Shown here: piece after piece, positions 8,476-20,389 of the stretch
Layout of the letters: each line of letters begins with the position of its first letter
Numbering within the stretch: position 1 is the first letter of the stretch
Assembly (NCBI RefSeq): GCF_033439725.1
Contig: NW_026944391.1
Location: forward strand, 496,001 to 560,000
Reading direction: 5' to 3'
DNA length: 64,000 nt
Origin: Neurospora tetraspora
Taxonomy: Eukaryota > Ascomycota > Sordariomycetes > Sordariales > Sordariaceae
The notes under the pieces: model-generated
What the model was told of the DNA's origin: nothing
Seen by the model: only the letters and a program-made list of their open reading frames with translations
The model's database searches: none
Position numbers and translations under genes: made by a program

Positions 8476-11041
8476 TTTGTTCCTTTTCCGTGATGGTTTG
8501 TTTCCCTTACCAAGTTTACCATCCATCATCTTTTGCCATTCATTGGTCTTTATGCCATCCATACTTGTAGGTCTCAACATCTATATATACATATATTACC
8601 TCGACGGATGGATGGGCTGATGAGGTATCATCATGTAAAAGTGCCTCTCGTCTAGTCACAGCTGATCGATCCCAAACTAAAGGGATATATGCGCTTTGTT
8701 CACATCTCCTTACGCATCAGGCAGGCACTCTCAGGCTGGCTGGTCTGCCAACCACCCGTGCGTGGCCCGTAGTACCGCTCTTGTGGTCAAGTCGAGTTGA
8801 GAGGCTTTTTGACATGCCCTCTGTTATGTTTGTTTGTTTCAAAACTCCCCATCGATGCGATGCGTTGGGTTCCGCTCCCCCCTATTATCGACGTTCCACT
8901 CGTTCGTTCCTTCCCTTTTGCCTATCCTAGCATTGTAGCAGACACTCCATTTAGACTTGGACGTAGGTAGACTTAGATTGGATTTTGATCGACCTAGGTA
9001 CCTATGATTGTGTTCAACATCGATTCGTCGGTTAATCGCAGAAACGAAGTGAAAATCATATTGGATGTTACTACCTCTCTAACAGTATGCCTTCGTTCCC
9101 GAGTAGGGATCCCGCAGGCCTTCCTTCTAAACTGCTTGCTTGGTGGGTATGGACTGGACTGCTGGGACGTTAGTACGGAGGAGTTCCATAACCGACCGCG
9201 AGGCCGGCTTTGCAGGATACATTCCTTCCTTTCTTCCTTTTCTTCCACCACCAAGGTTTATGGGTCCCGTCAGGAGGCGGATGGATATTTCTGGGGAATA
9301 AATAACCTAAAGGAAAAGGCTTAATGAGAGATGGGGGAAGGAAAAACAAGACGGAGCCAGCTTATGTAGACGAGAGAAGCCAAAGAAAGTGAAATCGAAC
9401 TGAACCGGAAGGTACTGTCATAGTCACAGTGGTTTTACAAGTAGGAAGGAAGGATAGAAAAGGGACGGGGGCAGATGATGAGAACGACAGGACACAAGAA
9501 AGCTCACAGCGAGAATGAACTGCCCGACTGTTTGAACATTGATGGCGATATCCGATAACTTTCTGGAGCTACCTATCTTGACTACACTTCCAACTGCCAT
9601 TATACGGGGATACCTAAACATGGAGAGACACTCAGCGTTCCGATTTCACACCTACAAGTGGAAGCTCATGAGACTGACTGCCCGCGAGTGCCCGGACGGA
9701 ACCAACCTAACCGGATCATCTCTTTGAGACCACTACATGTTACCGAGTCTCAGCATGTTTCGCTCCCAACTCTTTGGCAACGAACACTGCAATATGTGTG
9801 TGTTTCGACAACTGAGGGCAGGTACCTACGATCATGGTGAAAACCTTTAACGCAGGAGCCAGAAGCAGGCAGGCAGACAGGCAGGCAAGCAGGTGCGTTT
9901 CTGGCAGCAGGTGGGATGACAAAACTGAAGTAACCGAACTCCCGTCCTCACGCAGACAAAGTTCCTTCCCGCTAGCAATGATGATATCTACTAAGGCAGG
10001 AACTAATGACGGGATATCGCAACTCGATGGTCACCACTGCATCATCTTGCTACAGTTACGGCAATGCAAAGACCTGGAATTCAACAAATGCACCTAGTTC
10101 ACCTTACTACCCGCTACCCACCGAGATAACGAATAGAAACTTCAAAAGACCAGGAGAGAAAAAATACTCGAAATGATATCCGCGGAAACTGAACCAAATG
10201 CGAAACAATCAAACGGAAAAGAGAAACAGAGGTATCGTTAACGCGCTAACAAAAAAGGCAATCGAACTGAGCTGAATGCTTGATAAGGGATAACACATCG
10301 ACACGCCTTCCCGCGATAGAAATTCATATATGCGTTGGGTTCCTTCTTTCGCATGAAACAACCGGTAACCCCTTCTTCCTTCCTTCCATTCCTTTGAACG
10401 AAACCCGTCCTGAGTACGGAAAGAACGATCCAGAAGAGATGACTTTCCTGACTGAGACCTGCTCTCCCAAACACCTTCGTGTCTCCTCCGAAAGAGCCCA
10501 AACACCGCAAAAGATGCTCCTCTTCGCCATTCGTTGGTCCTGTGATAATCATAACGCCCGATACCAATAGCGCGGTGTGTCTGACGGTAGACACCCCAGA
10601 ACTGCTCATCAAGGTCGTCCATCTCTGAGCTGATAATCATGTTCTCCGCAGAATATATACCGACGGTCGCTGCTTCCAAGACACTCGACTCCTTCCCAGC
10701 TTGCCAAGGCAACATCTTGTAGAGCCAGGCATCACCCTAATGCTCCACACAATCCTCGGCACCAGGCTTGACCTCCTATGATGACGCTGCCTGGGTAGTA
10801 CCTTCCATATTGTTGGATGAACGCAATTTATCCTTTTTGTGCCAAACACAATCGGTTAATGATGGTATGAAACAAACCTCCGAGCCCGCTTCAGAGGGTA
10901 CACACAGCCCGATGTTGACCATGACCTTCGTTTTGTTTGTTCGTCGCCATGAACCTGTCCCAGAGGTACCGTAGTGCTCCACGAAAGTCCATTGTATCTT
11001 TTTCGTTGCCCAATACCCAATACGGGTAATCCTGACCAAGC

Positions 11042-13462
11042 TCAGAAAGGCTCCAAATCAGCCAGCGCCGCGCGTCTTTGACTCCTCCAAACCACGCTAT
11101 CCTTGATGCGCATCTCCTCGGTGAAAGAAGACCGTGGCCAGTCAGCGTCACTGTTTCCTCCCATGTGCCGCCCGTAATAGCGATAATCCAAGCCTCGCTC
11201 GTCGAAATCCCGTGTCATCATTTGACCCATTCCGCACCGCTCCAACTGCAGAAGGCCTCCTCGTGTGGGATCGTAACACAGCACCGTGAGGTCCTGCCCG
11301 CTGTTCGTGAACGAAACACCACCGATCTCGGCAAAGACATCGACTGTCTGCTTGGAACGGAAGGTCTGCGCATCGATAATGTTGATGTAGTCGGCTTCCT
11401 CTGCGGCGACGAGCACACGCTTGCCGCTGCCAATGGGCGAAAATTGCAAGTTCCGGACTCCGGCCATTTCGGCACGTATAGTGCATACCGGCGTGGAGGT
11501 TCCGTTGTTGTCTGTCCAACGGCGGGCGTCCCAGATCTTGATTGCCTTGTCCTGGAAACCCGTGGCTACTGTCCATCCATCGTCTGCCCAGGCGCAGGAG
11601 AAGCCGTGGTCACGATGACCGGAGAGCTCCTGAAGGACCTGGGGTTTCCCACCTCCCAGGGTCGACTCGGTCGTGGTGATGAAGACGTTCTTATGGTCAC
11701 CAACAGCGACACGCAGGCGACGGTCCGGAGATACCGCAGTGCAGTTTAGCGGGAAGTCGTATACTTCGTGGGAAAGCCATTTCTCGGTGGTGATATCCAA
11801 GACGCGGAAGACGGCGTCATTCGATGCAAAGCCAACCAGAGGTCTGTCGGAATTTCGATCCTGATAGACTTGGCCATGGTTTGTAATGCCGCTTTGGTTG
11901 CTGGTAATGATACCCTCGTGGCAGGCTGATGACTCTGGCTCGTCAGAGTCCATATGGCGTAGTGTATACTCACCGTTGAAGCTACCAGCTATCAGGACAC
12001 CGTGGCCGGCGGCCATAGTGGAAACATGTGAGCCCTGAGCATCACCGAGCTTCATGACTACCCGGGTTTTCCCCGAGACTGGGTTGAACTGGTGTACAGC
12101 GCCGGTGCCGGGATAAAAGACCTTGGTACGTGAGGTGGTTGCCAAAATGTTTCGTAGTTGAAAGTGCGACAAGTTGATGTTGGACTTGAAATCCATACGC
12201 CGGAACTTGAAGAAACTATCGGTGCAAGGTAAGCTAACATCGGGACAATTTTCCTGTGACACTAGTGAGTATACATGTTTAAGCAGGGGCAGATTTCGAA
12301 GGCTTGTTAGACTCACATCCCACTTGTCAGACTCTGGCACGTTGACATAGTTCCTGTAGGTCAGGAGTCGACGTTGCCGTGCCTCCTGCCTAGTCACCCC
12401 TAGTCCTTCCCAGTCCACCCCTTGAAAATCGCATTGGTCACCAGCAAGGTCTGTGTAGCGCATCTGCGAAAGCTTCTGGGCAGCGAGGTCCGCAATCCTG
12501 CTGGGCCATGGATAGGGGCCCCTAGGTAGATGTACTCCCTGTTCTCGATGATCTGGACGAGCCCAGTTATATAAGAATTCGGTCAGGCAGTAGTTGCTGG
12601 GACCAAGACTAGTCATGCTGTGAAAGTTGGGACCGTGAGTTGGATGAGGAAAGGTATCAAGCAACGTTGTAGGCGGAACTTGGGGATGCACCGTATTGAT
12701 GATGCTGGATATCACCTGTGACGCGGTCATCGTAGGCGGCCAGCCTTGCCCAGTTGTTGCCAACATCTGGTTGACTAAGCCCGGGGTGAAGGGTGTGAAA
12801 GGAGCTGGAGGAGCAGGAGGGTACTGTGAGAACTGCTCTTCGTCTGATAAGGAGGAGGTCATGCTAATGCTATCCTCATGGTCGGGTTCCATGCTCAACT
12901 CATATGGAAAGCCATGCTCGCCACCCGAGTCTGAAACATCGGTTTCCATGTCGTTAGTGAGTAAGTTGGCCACTTGTAGATAGTTCACCAAGGGAGCACC
13001 CGCATCGTCGGACATGTCGACGTCGTCGGAGATATAACCGTCCAGACCAGGGTAGAAGGAGGGCTGCGGATGGTGGCCCAGCATTTGATCAGTATTCAGA
13101 TAGTGATGACCATAGAATAGGCTCTCATTTTCGTCATGGTCGTCGTCGTGCTCTTCCATTTCTTGTTCGTCTTGTCCGTCTTCTTGTTGGTGATGCTCGT
13201 CCTCGACGTCCTCGTAATCGCTACCGCTCTCAGACAACTGGTCAAGTGGTTGGCCGAATCCTACTTGATCGCTCTCCACCTGGTACTGGTAGTTCATTAC
13301 CCCATCCTCTGCGTCCGGGATGGTGGACATGGGGATGATGGTCGGCCAGCTGGACCCGGCGACGGCCGAGTTTCCGCTGGGCATGTCGGTAAAGGCGACA
13401 GTACCGTGACTACCCTGGGATACTTGTGGTCGGTTGCCGTTCCGCATTTTTGTGTCGCGCAT
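11042..13462 (-). CDS. WD40-repeat protein, fungal family related to S. pombe C2A9.03
   Basis: The open frame gives 806 residues; removing a probable in-frame 63-nt intron (12254-12316, donor GTGAGT, acceptor CACAG) gives 785. Residues about 70-220 are acidic and low in complexity (runs of D, E, H). The C-terminal half carries WD-type repeats, for example GHRDHGFSCAWADDGWTVATG followed by IKIWDARRW. The FFKFRRMDFKSNINLSHFQL block just before the propeller is what I recall from the uncharacterised fungal family including S. pombe SPBC2A9.03; function is unknown. Start: ATG at 13462, with a second ATG five codons later (A at -3) as an alternative. It is transcribed toward the copia side and has its own upstream region at 13463 onward. 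Confidence 0.85.
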   Translation of the reverse strand: MRDTKMRNGNRPQVSQGSHGTVAFTDMPSGNSAVAGSSWPTIIPMSTIPDAEDGVMNYQYQVESDQVGFGQPLDQLSESGSDYEDVEDEHHQQEDGQDEQEMEEHDDDHDENESLFYGHHYLNTDQMLGHHPQPSFYPGLDGYISDDVDMSDDAGAPLVNYLQVANLLTNDMETDVSDSGGEHGFPYELSMEPDHEDSISMTSSLSDEEQFSQYPPAPPAPFTPFTPGLVNQMLATTGQGWPPTMTASQVISSIINTVHPQVPPTTLLDTFPHPTHGPNFHSMTSLGPSNYCLTEFLYNWARPDHREQGVHLPRGPYPWPSRIADLAAQKLSQMRYTDLAGDQCDFQGVDWEGLGVTRQEARQRRLLTYRNYVNVPESDKWDVSLTSLRNLPLLKHVYSLVSQENCPDVSLPCTDSFFKFRRMDFKSNINLSHFQLRNILATTSRTKVFYPGTGAVHQFNPVSGKTRVVMKLGDAQGSHVSTMAAGHGVLIAGSFNGEYTLRHMDSDEPESSACHEGIITSNQSGITNHGQVYQDRNSDRPLVGFASNDAVFRVLDITTEKWLSHEVYDFPLNCTAVSPDRRLRVAVGDHKNVFITTTESTLGGGKPQVLQELSGHRDHGFSCAWADDGWTVATGFQDKAIKIWDARRWTDNNGTSTPVCTIRAEMAGVRNLQFSPIGSGKRVLVAAEEADYINIIDAQTFRSKQTVDVFAEIGGVSFTNSGQDLTVLCYDPTRGGLLQLERCGMGQMMTRDFDERGLDYRYYGRHMGGNSDADWPRSSFTEEMRIKDSVVWRSQRRAALADLEPF

Positions 13463-15509
13463 AGCGACAGCTGGTGGGTAGGGCGGGAGTTCGTGAGATT
13501 AAGTTCCGTTGTTTATTATGGACGGGTCGTCAATATATGGGGCGCATCGGGCGTGGTCGCGACTGAGGGGCAGGCGCACTGGAACAGTGGATTGGCCTGA
13601 TGGGTCGAAGTCATGGAAGTCGCGCACTTTACTCTGCAGTGCCAGTTCAGCTTCAGCTGGCTGGGCCCGGATCGGGGGCAGAAGGGCGACGGCTGGGCTC
13701 GTTAGTCCCGTCTCTCTCGGAGGGACGAACGGGGACTCGGAGATTGGATGGAAATCGGAGTAGTTGTCGACTTGGCTTCTGTAATCCGATTGAAGCCTGC
13801 TACCTAGATGGAATTTCAAACAACACCTCGTGCTCGTGGAAGAGTCGCCTCCATCTTCCTTGTTGGACTCGTTTCTTTGTCGGGCAAGCAGCCAGTGCGG
13901 GCGGTTCAGAAAGGAAGGTGGTGGTTGGTGTACAGGTAGGTGGTTACTAAGAGCAGTGGAGGTGGTGCAGTGTGGTTGCCCTGCTTTGGATGCTGATGAG
14001 CGGGCGCCGGCTCTCTGGTAAGCTCATCAAGGACCCCAAGTCTGGGAAGAGGTGATGTTGATTGGACTCGGATAACCAAGATAGGCTTGGGACGGGACCC
14101 ACTGTTCACAGGCCTTCTTTTGTTTCCGATCGAGTCGTATTCAGCTGCTCTCTCTAGATGTCACTGCGGTTTTGCGAGCGGATAGGGCGCTTGTTAACGG
14201 CAAGTTGAAGCCATCTCAATGGTGCTTGACGGGAGTGACTGGTCTCCCTTCTTTCTTCAACAAATGGAAACATCTGCAATGGTGCGGTTGGGGTGCAGTT
14301 GGATCATCCAATGCGAATATGCGATGTAAAGTACCTATACATGACAGCAGTGCGTGAGAATGCGGGCTCGCGGGGCGGGATAACGAAGTCAGTTGACAAA
14401 GTTCGTCCTTGCCCCCGCCTTACAACTTCAAGGTTCTTTTGATAGTGTCTTGTTAAGAAACAGCCCCTATATGCACGAGGTCTCTAACTATGGCCAGTAT
14501 TAGCGCTACCCGGAATCCACCTGCTGCATCCCGACGGGAATCTGTGCACCGTCCGTTCCCTCGATACAACACCACCGTGGTACCATACAGACAAGACAGA
14601 CAAGTTCCCGAATCCTTGGAAGCACGGGAGACTTCCTTAGTGTGGGGCAACCAAAGAGCAAGAGGATACTACCAAATCCTGGAATCTCACAAAGACGGAA
14701 GGCCTCCGCGCATAAAAAACTATGTTTCCAGCATCGTTGAGCTCGGTGGGCAACAGTCAGTAATGTGATACATCACCTTGAAGACCGCTGAACTTCGCTC
14801 CCTGTCCTTGCTTACTTTCGCCGGTCAACATTCTTTCGAGCCGCCGGTCAGCTTCATGCCTCTACGGATGATCACTGTCACTTGAGCGAGATCAGGTTCT
14901 GCAACTCATGGAGGTTACTTTTCAGAGCCCTCTTATGTTTACTAGAGAGTTCGGACTAAAAAAACCCTGGTGATACAGAGAGGAACCCGTTCATGACTAA
15001 AGAACATACATGTTTGTCCCACACAGACTTGCGTACCCTACGAGCCTATATCTGCCGTTACACAGACCACCCGCCGCGCGGTCTCTACCTCTACTGCGTA
15101 TATGCGTAGTATATATCACTATCCGCATCCGCTTACTACACCACACCGTTCACAGGTTTTCACACCAACTTCCCCCATTTCCTTCCTCCTTCCTCCTCGC
15201 TTTTTATACCCCCGTCGCCCCCCACATTATTTATTACCTAGGTTTATATAATCCAGCCCTGGTTTGTTTGTTAGTTAGGTACAAAAAACACCCATTTCCA
15301 CTGAAAGTGGAAAAGCATTCGGGCTTCTAGCGGATGGGTGCCTTAGGGGACTGCCCTCTTATATCTTCCAGTCTTGAACATCTCGAAGGAGATTGTTCAA
15401 CCCATGGCTGAAGAACTAAACTAACAAACAAACCAGTATTGTATTGTAGATTCATGTTGCCTAGCCATCTCCCCTCTCCCTTTGACACAGGTTATACACA
15501 AGGACAGGC

Positions 15510-15557
15510 GTCAGTCAGTCAGTCAGTCAGTCAGTCAGTCAGTCATCAGTCAGTCGG
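15510..15557. repeat. (GTCA)n microsatellite
   Basis: About 11 GTCA units with one interruption near the end, in intergenic DNA. Confidence 0.9.
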
Positions 15558-15660
15558 TCGATCAAGTTCCTTTACACAACCACCTTCATCCATACCTATG
15601 TACACCCTTTGAACCATCATGGAATATCTGATTTGACAAAAAGACCGTCTTCGACACCCT

Positions 15661-15702
15661 CTTCCCTTCCTTCCTTCCTTCCTTCCTTCCTTCCTTTTTT
15701 TC
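15661..15702. repeat. (CCTT)n microsatellite
   Basis: About eight TTCC units ending in a short T run, in intergenic DNA between the WD-repeat gene and chitin synthase. Confidence 0.85.
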
Positions 15703-16613
15703 ATCCTTTCCTCACTCTCCAACGTGAGTTATTCTCTTCTATTCACAGCACTCGAACTGAGGATTTGACAAAAGTGTCGTCGCAGTATCAACTTCCATTC
15801 ACCACCAGTCCGAGTAATCCATCCCGTATCCGATACTGGAATAAAATCGGGGCCATTGTCTGTCTGCCTGGTCTCGCCTACCTCGCCTATCAACTCACCA
15901 AGTAGAGGTAGTACCTACCTACCTACCCCTGCCTGCCTTCGGATAGCTACATGCAATATGGGAAAACATACATGATAGTTAGCCTACAGTGGCGCATTTG
16001 TTGTGCTCGTCGTACTTGCTTCCCGCCTGGCGAGGTGCGGTGCGGTGCTGTTGCGGCGATGTATAGAGTCGATTTTCATGGGCGATTATCTTGACTTTGT
16101 TGTATCTTGATGGAAAGGAAGGAGCAGGGCTTGAAAGGAGGTACTCGAAGATGTGGACAAATGGCTGGTGTAGATGTATCGTGGTAATACTTGTCTTGTA
16201 TGCGTATTACTGTCAGGTAAGTTACTGGCTGATCACCTAAGCATTTGCTTTCGCTTTTGAGATGACCCGACTCCTCTTCTCCCTCTTCTTCACTCACAAA
16301 AGGCCGGTTGATCAACTGCCGACCAAGTATAGGTAACTAACCACGAACAGTTCCAAAAAGAAGTATTTCTTTTTCACATAACAATGTCTAAGCGTTAACC
16401 CTATTAACAAAACCCACCCGCCAACCGATCAACCAAACTGCCACATTAATAATATAGCCTTGTCCATGATGAATGTGATGGTGAAAAGAAACAGAGGGCT
16501 GGTTTCAATAAACATATCCCTTCTTTTTCAACAAACACCTGACCTTCAGACAAAGACCCTACACTAGTAGTACTTTAAACACAACACCCGACACAACAAC
16601 ACCACGTCAAAAC

Positions 16614-19600
16614 TCAAGCATCCGAAAAGTAGTCATCAAAGTGTCTCCCCTGCTCATGGCCCCTCGGCTGACTGCTCCAGCCATTACTGCCTCCCACGCC
16701 CGACATGACATTGTCCCTTGAGCCGGCCCAGTACGTGCTCCGGACGCGCCTGTCGCGCTCAAACTCGGCCCAGCGCTTCATGGTGATCATGCTGCTATCA
16801 AACTCTCCCTCGGTTTCGCCGTGGCCATCCTTGCCTGATTTCTCGCCGGCCGTCTTGCGCGTATCGCCCCACGAGAAATCGTCGAACTTCCAGAAGGCGT
16901 ATGTGGGCAGAATAAAGTTCCACACGGGCAGGGAGAGCAGGTAGATGAACATCCAGATGATGTAGGACCAGCTGTGGGCGGTGACGACGACGAGGAGGGC
17001 TGGGAGACCGAGGATGAGACCGAGGAGAACGAGCGGGATGATTTGTGGCGGGGAGTGGACAATCGAGATGATGACTAGTTATCAGATATTAGTATTCAGT
17101 TTGTCAAGAAGGGGAAGGAAAACCTGAGAGTGGTTGGCTACTCACCAACATAGAATGTAAAGGCAATGGCGGCAGGCAACACAAGAGTACCAATCAGCTC
17201 GATACCGACAACGAACTGCATACTGAAACAGAAGGTACCGCAAAGATCGCGCACGAGAACGAGCTCCATCAGGTTGTGAATCGTCGAGTTGATCCATCTG
17301 CGACGCTGCGAGAGCAACACCATGAACTCCTCGGGGACAGTGGTCTTGCAAACGGCTTGAGGCACGAACACTTGCTTACGCTTGGGGAACGTGCGCAACA
17401 TGAGCGTACTGAGATAACGATCCTCACCAAGAAGCAAGAGGTTCTTCTTGTGCAGCGTATCGACCACGTTCTCAGAATAGTGCTCGACGACGTCCGGGTT
17501 GGCCAGGATTGGGACCCAGTAGTTCTGGCCACCCTTGGGCGCCTTGATGCGGTACATGCAGAAACATCCGGGAAGACAGGTGACACCACCAAAGACGGAC
17601 TCGAAAGCCTTGGCGAGATGATGGGAGACGAAGTACTCAAACACCTGGATGGCAGAGACCCAGCTTGCTCGCTTGTTGGCAATCTTGGTCTCGCCACAAA
17701 GACCCATGATTTCAGGATCCTTGATCATAGCCGAGATCATATGCGTGAGACTGTCGGGGAATACCTTGGTATCGGCGTCAACCATGAGCACGATCTCGTA
17801 GAAGTCGGGAGAAATGCCCGTGATCTTCCACATCCCGTTGAACATCTCATACTCCAGCTCGGTCATACGTTCGTCGAACATGACCTTCTGGAGGAAAGAC
17901 ATGAGGATGATCTGACTGTCACGTTTGCCACGGTTTCCAGGCTTCGACACGGTGGCTTCAGCAGGAGTACCGCACTTGACAACCATCATCATAGGAACAC
18001 GCTGCTGCTTCTCCAGAGGGATGGCAGAGTTAGTGCCATAATCGTAGAAGCCGGCGTAGACCTTGGCCATGTTGTGGCGCTTGGAACCCGTTGCAACTGC
18101 AACATAAGAGAATGGCTCAACATCGTCGGGGTGAATGGTGTGGTCTTTCATCATGCCGAGAATGATATCGGGAGTCGACTGTGTCTCTCCATGGCCCTTG
18201 ATGATACCATCGCAAATAACGAGGATAACCTTGTGGCTGTTGGGATAGTCCGTCATTGCAATCGAGTCCAAGGTGGTACGAACACCCATCTCACCCTCAG
18301 AGTAGGCTGTGACAAGGCAGATAGTGTGGGCCAGAGGGAAGCCAAACGGCATCCAGTCGGAAGGCGGTTGAGGAACGACAGCTTCGTGAATAAAACCGGC
18401 AGGGCCTGGGCCGTCTGCGGGACTGCTGCTTGATCCGTAATGGTCAGATTTGAGAAAGCTCGACCGACTCTCGTTTCCTTGGCCGTTGTACATCGCTCCT
18501 GGCTGAAGTAATTGGCCAGCGGCGTTCTGGCTTGCCATGGTTGTAGGAAGTCCGGACTTCCTATTGCCGCGCTCATTGCCGTAGACAGTAGAGAAACGGG
18601 AATGGGTGGGTAAGAAAGCACTGCTGCGCTTGCTTTGACGATCCGAGCTTCCAGCGACACTGCTACCAACCTCTCCTGGGAACCTTGAGGGAGCTCTGTA
18701 AATGTCTTCGGTCCAGTCTTCAATCTGGCGGTTTCGCTTCCGCTGGTCAGACGTCTGGGAGGTCTTAGCGGCCGCATACGTCTTGCTGATAAACCATTGG
18801 AAGATCAAGGCCAGGACGAATCTGGCGAGGACGACTGCAAGAATAAGGACGAGGGACACATAGAGAACAACCTTTGACGCAATGCAGCCAACAGTCTCGG
18901 TGTCCACCGAACCGACCTTGATGATCTCCTCGAAACACTCGGCAATCTGCTTGTCTTTGCTCGACTGGAAGGCATGTGTGATATCGCGTCCACGAATAGC
19001 CTGGTTTCCAGCAGTGTTCTTATCCCTCAACTCCTTGAAGCGGGAGGGATATGTGACTTGAGTGTCGTTGAACCAGTGAAGCAGATCAAGGTCGAGAACG
19101 TGGCCAGAGTAGACAACAAGGTTTCGAGAGCTGTTCTTGATGTCATCCCACGAAAAGTAGACATCGGCGGCGCCGTGGAGGCCGAGATAAAAAGAGTCTC
19201 TGGCGTTAGCGGTCGTGTGACAGGCATAGCCCAGGTAATAAGGTATCGTGGTGTTAGGCTTGGATGAACCATCTTGGTTGAACGTGGTACAAGGGAAGTA
19301 CCACGCCAGATTGCCGCTCTTATCGCTTGGCACATCGGACTTCTCTTGCTTGGTGATGAGACCCTTGCACTTGCCGTTGACGTTCTGGAACAAGAAACTG
19401 CCGTCCTGTCCACCGTAATGCTGAGGTAAGTCATAGATAATGTTTGCACCCAAACCGTCTGGACGGCGCGGGATACCCTCGGCCGGAGGATGGTGAGATT
19501 TGGTGAGGTCATATGCAGATCCGTGGAAGATCATGTATCCTGACCCGACCTCATTGATGTGCAAACGGAGCGGAGGTTTACCGCAGACCACCTGGGTGAA

Positions 19601-20389
19601 GCCGAAGGTGATGAAGCCAACAAAGCCCATGATGAGCAGAATAATGCTGATCAGACCCATCTTCTCTCTCCACGCCCTTTGTTGAGCCTTTTCGGGCATG
19701 CCGAAGCACTTAAGGACGAAGCCAGGGCACCAGAAGGTGACGAATCCGCAGTAGATGTTCCAAAAGCTCGGGGCGGGGAGTCCTCCGGGCTTTGCGTGCT
19801 TTCCCTTTGAATCCTTGACAATTTTGCCGGGTTTTGCGGTATCCGACTTCCGCCGACGCCGTCTCTCATCAGCGGACTTTTCAGTTTCGATAACGCGGGT
19901 TTTCGTTGAGTGCTTTCTCCTTGGGGGCGACTCCTCGGAAATATAGTCGTCGTTCCTCGACCCAGTCCCTGATACGTCGTCGGTTGCTCCCTCCAAATCC
20001 TCGTATATCGGGTCGTTGCCGGTTGAAGACGGCAGGGTGTTCATGTTGGCCGCATGTTTTCTATAGTGGTAGTTGGGGTGGTCTTTTCCGATTCGGTTAC
20101 GCTCCGGTCGAATCAAACTCCTCTTCCGCTGAGGTATACCGGATGGATGTGCGGGCTCGGGGGTCGGCGCCAAAGGGTCCCTTTCGACGTTGGGGTTGGG
20201 AGACGGAAGCGTTTCCGGGAATGATGATATCGATGGTACACGTTGTCGCTGGCTTGGTCGTCCTCCTGTCTCATATCCGCCGGCCTCGACATCGGCGGGT
20301 GGTGGTCGACTGCGGCGCGAACCGCTTTGCCGGTAGCTGCGTCGCTCCTCATACGAAGGCGACGCCCCCGGCCTCTGAGGAAGAGACAT
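16614..20389 (-). CDS. chs-4: Class IV chitin synthase (CHS3 type)
   Basis: It polymerises UDP-N-acetylglucosamine into chitin at the plasma membrane. Exons 17146-20389 and 16614-17074 are joined across a 71-nt intron (donor GTGAGT, acceptor ACTAG), giving 1234 residues, close to the roughly 1200 of this class. A basic, proline-rich N-terminus (1-200) is followed by membrane segments near 208-228, 244-266 and 506-533, with a region resembling the cytochrome-b5-like fold of class IV enzymes between them. The catalytic domain starts near 690. It shows VDADTK (869-874), GEDRYL (988-993) and the signature QRRRW (1028-1032), then further membrane helices across the intron. The C-terminal tail (WKFDDFSWG onward) is typical of the class. 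Its probable activator gene lies about 6 kb away, divergently transcribed. Confidence 0.97.

Larger units (their letters stand above)
6849..11041. other. Repeat-rich intergenic DNA, no supported gene
   Basis: The first 300 bases are AT-rich and probably belong to the relic interrupted by the copia. Beyond it are microsatellites (annotated separately), a short ATCA run near 8140 and purine/pyrimidine-biased stretches. Open frames of 80-168 codons occur on both strands (the longest on the minus strand at 10209-10715), but none shows a domain, intron-linked extension or sensible composition. The part from about 10.7 to 11.04 kb is probably the 3' untranslated region of the WD-repeat gene. Confidence 0.55.
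13463..16613. other. Intergenic: WD-gene promoter and chs-4 3' region
   Basis: Nothing here supports a gene with confidence. Open frames of up to about 150 codons lack recognisable features. Simple repeats include a GTCA run and a CCTT run (annotated separately). A perfect 8-bp stem with a GAA loop lies at 15295-15313. The 13.5-14.2 kb part is the likely promoter and leader of the WD-repeat gene, and the part nearest 16.6 kb is the likely 3' untranslated region of chitin synthase. Confidence 0.5.

Noticed and set aside
10209-10715. 168-codon minus-strand frame
   Set aside because: No domain, no splice partners, and overlapping frames on the other strand are equally long. It lies downstream of the WD-repeat gene in probable untranslated or intergenic DNA.
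15295-15313. 8-bp hairpin with a GAA loop
   Set aside because: Intergenic, with no adjacent transcript boundary known. One such stem per tens of kilobases is unremarkable.
15609-15905. 98-codon frame with a hydrophobic C-terminus
   Set aside because: Half of it translates a CCTT repeat. The hydrophobic end is too short to support a gene.
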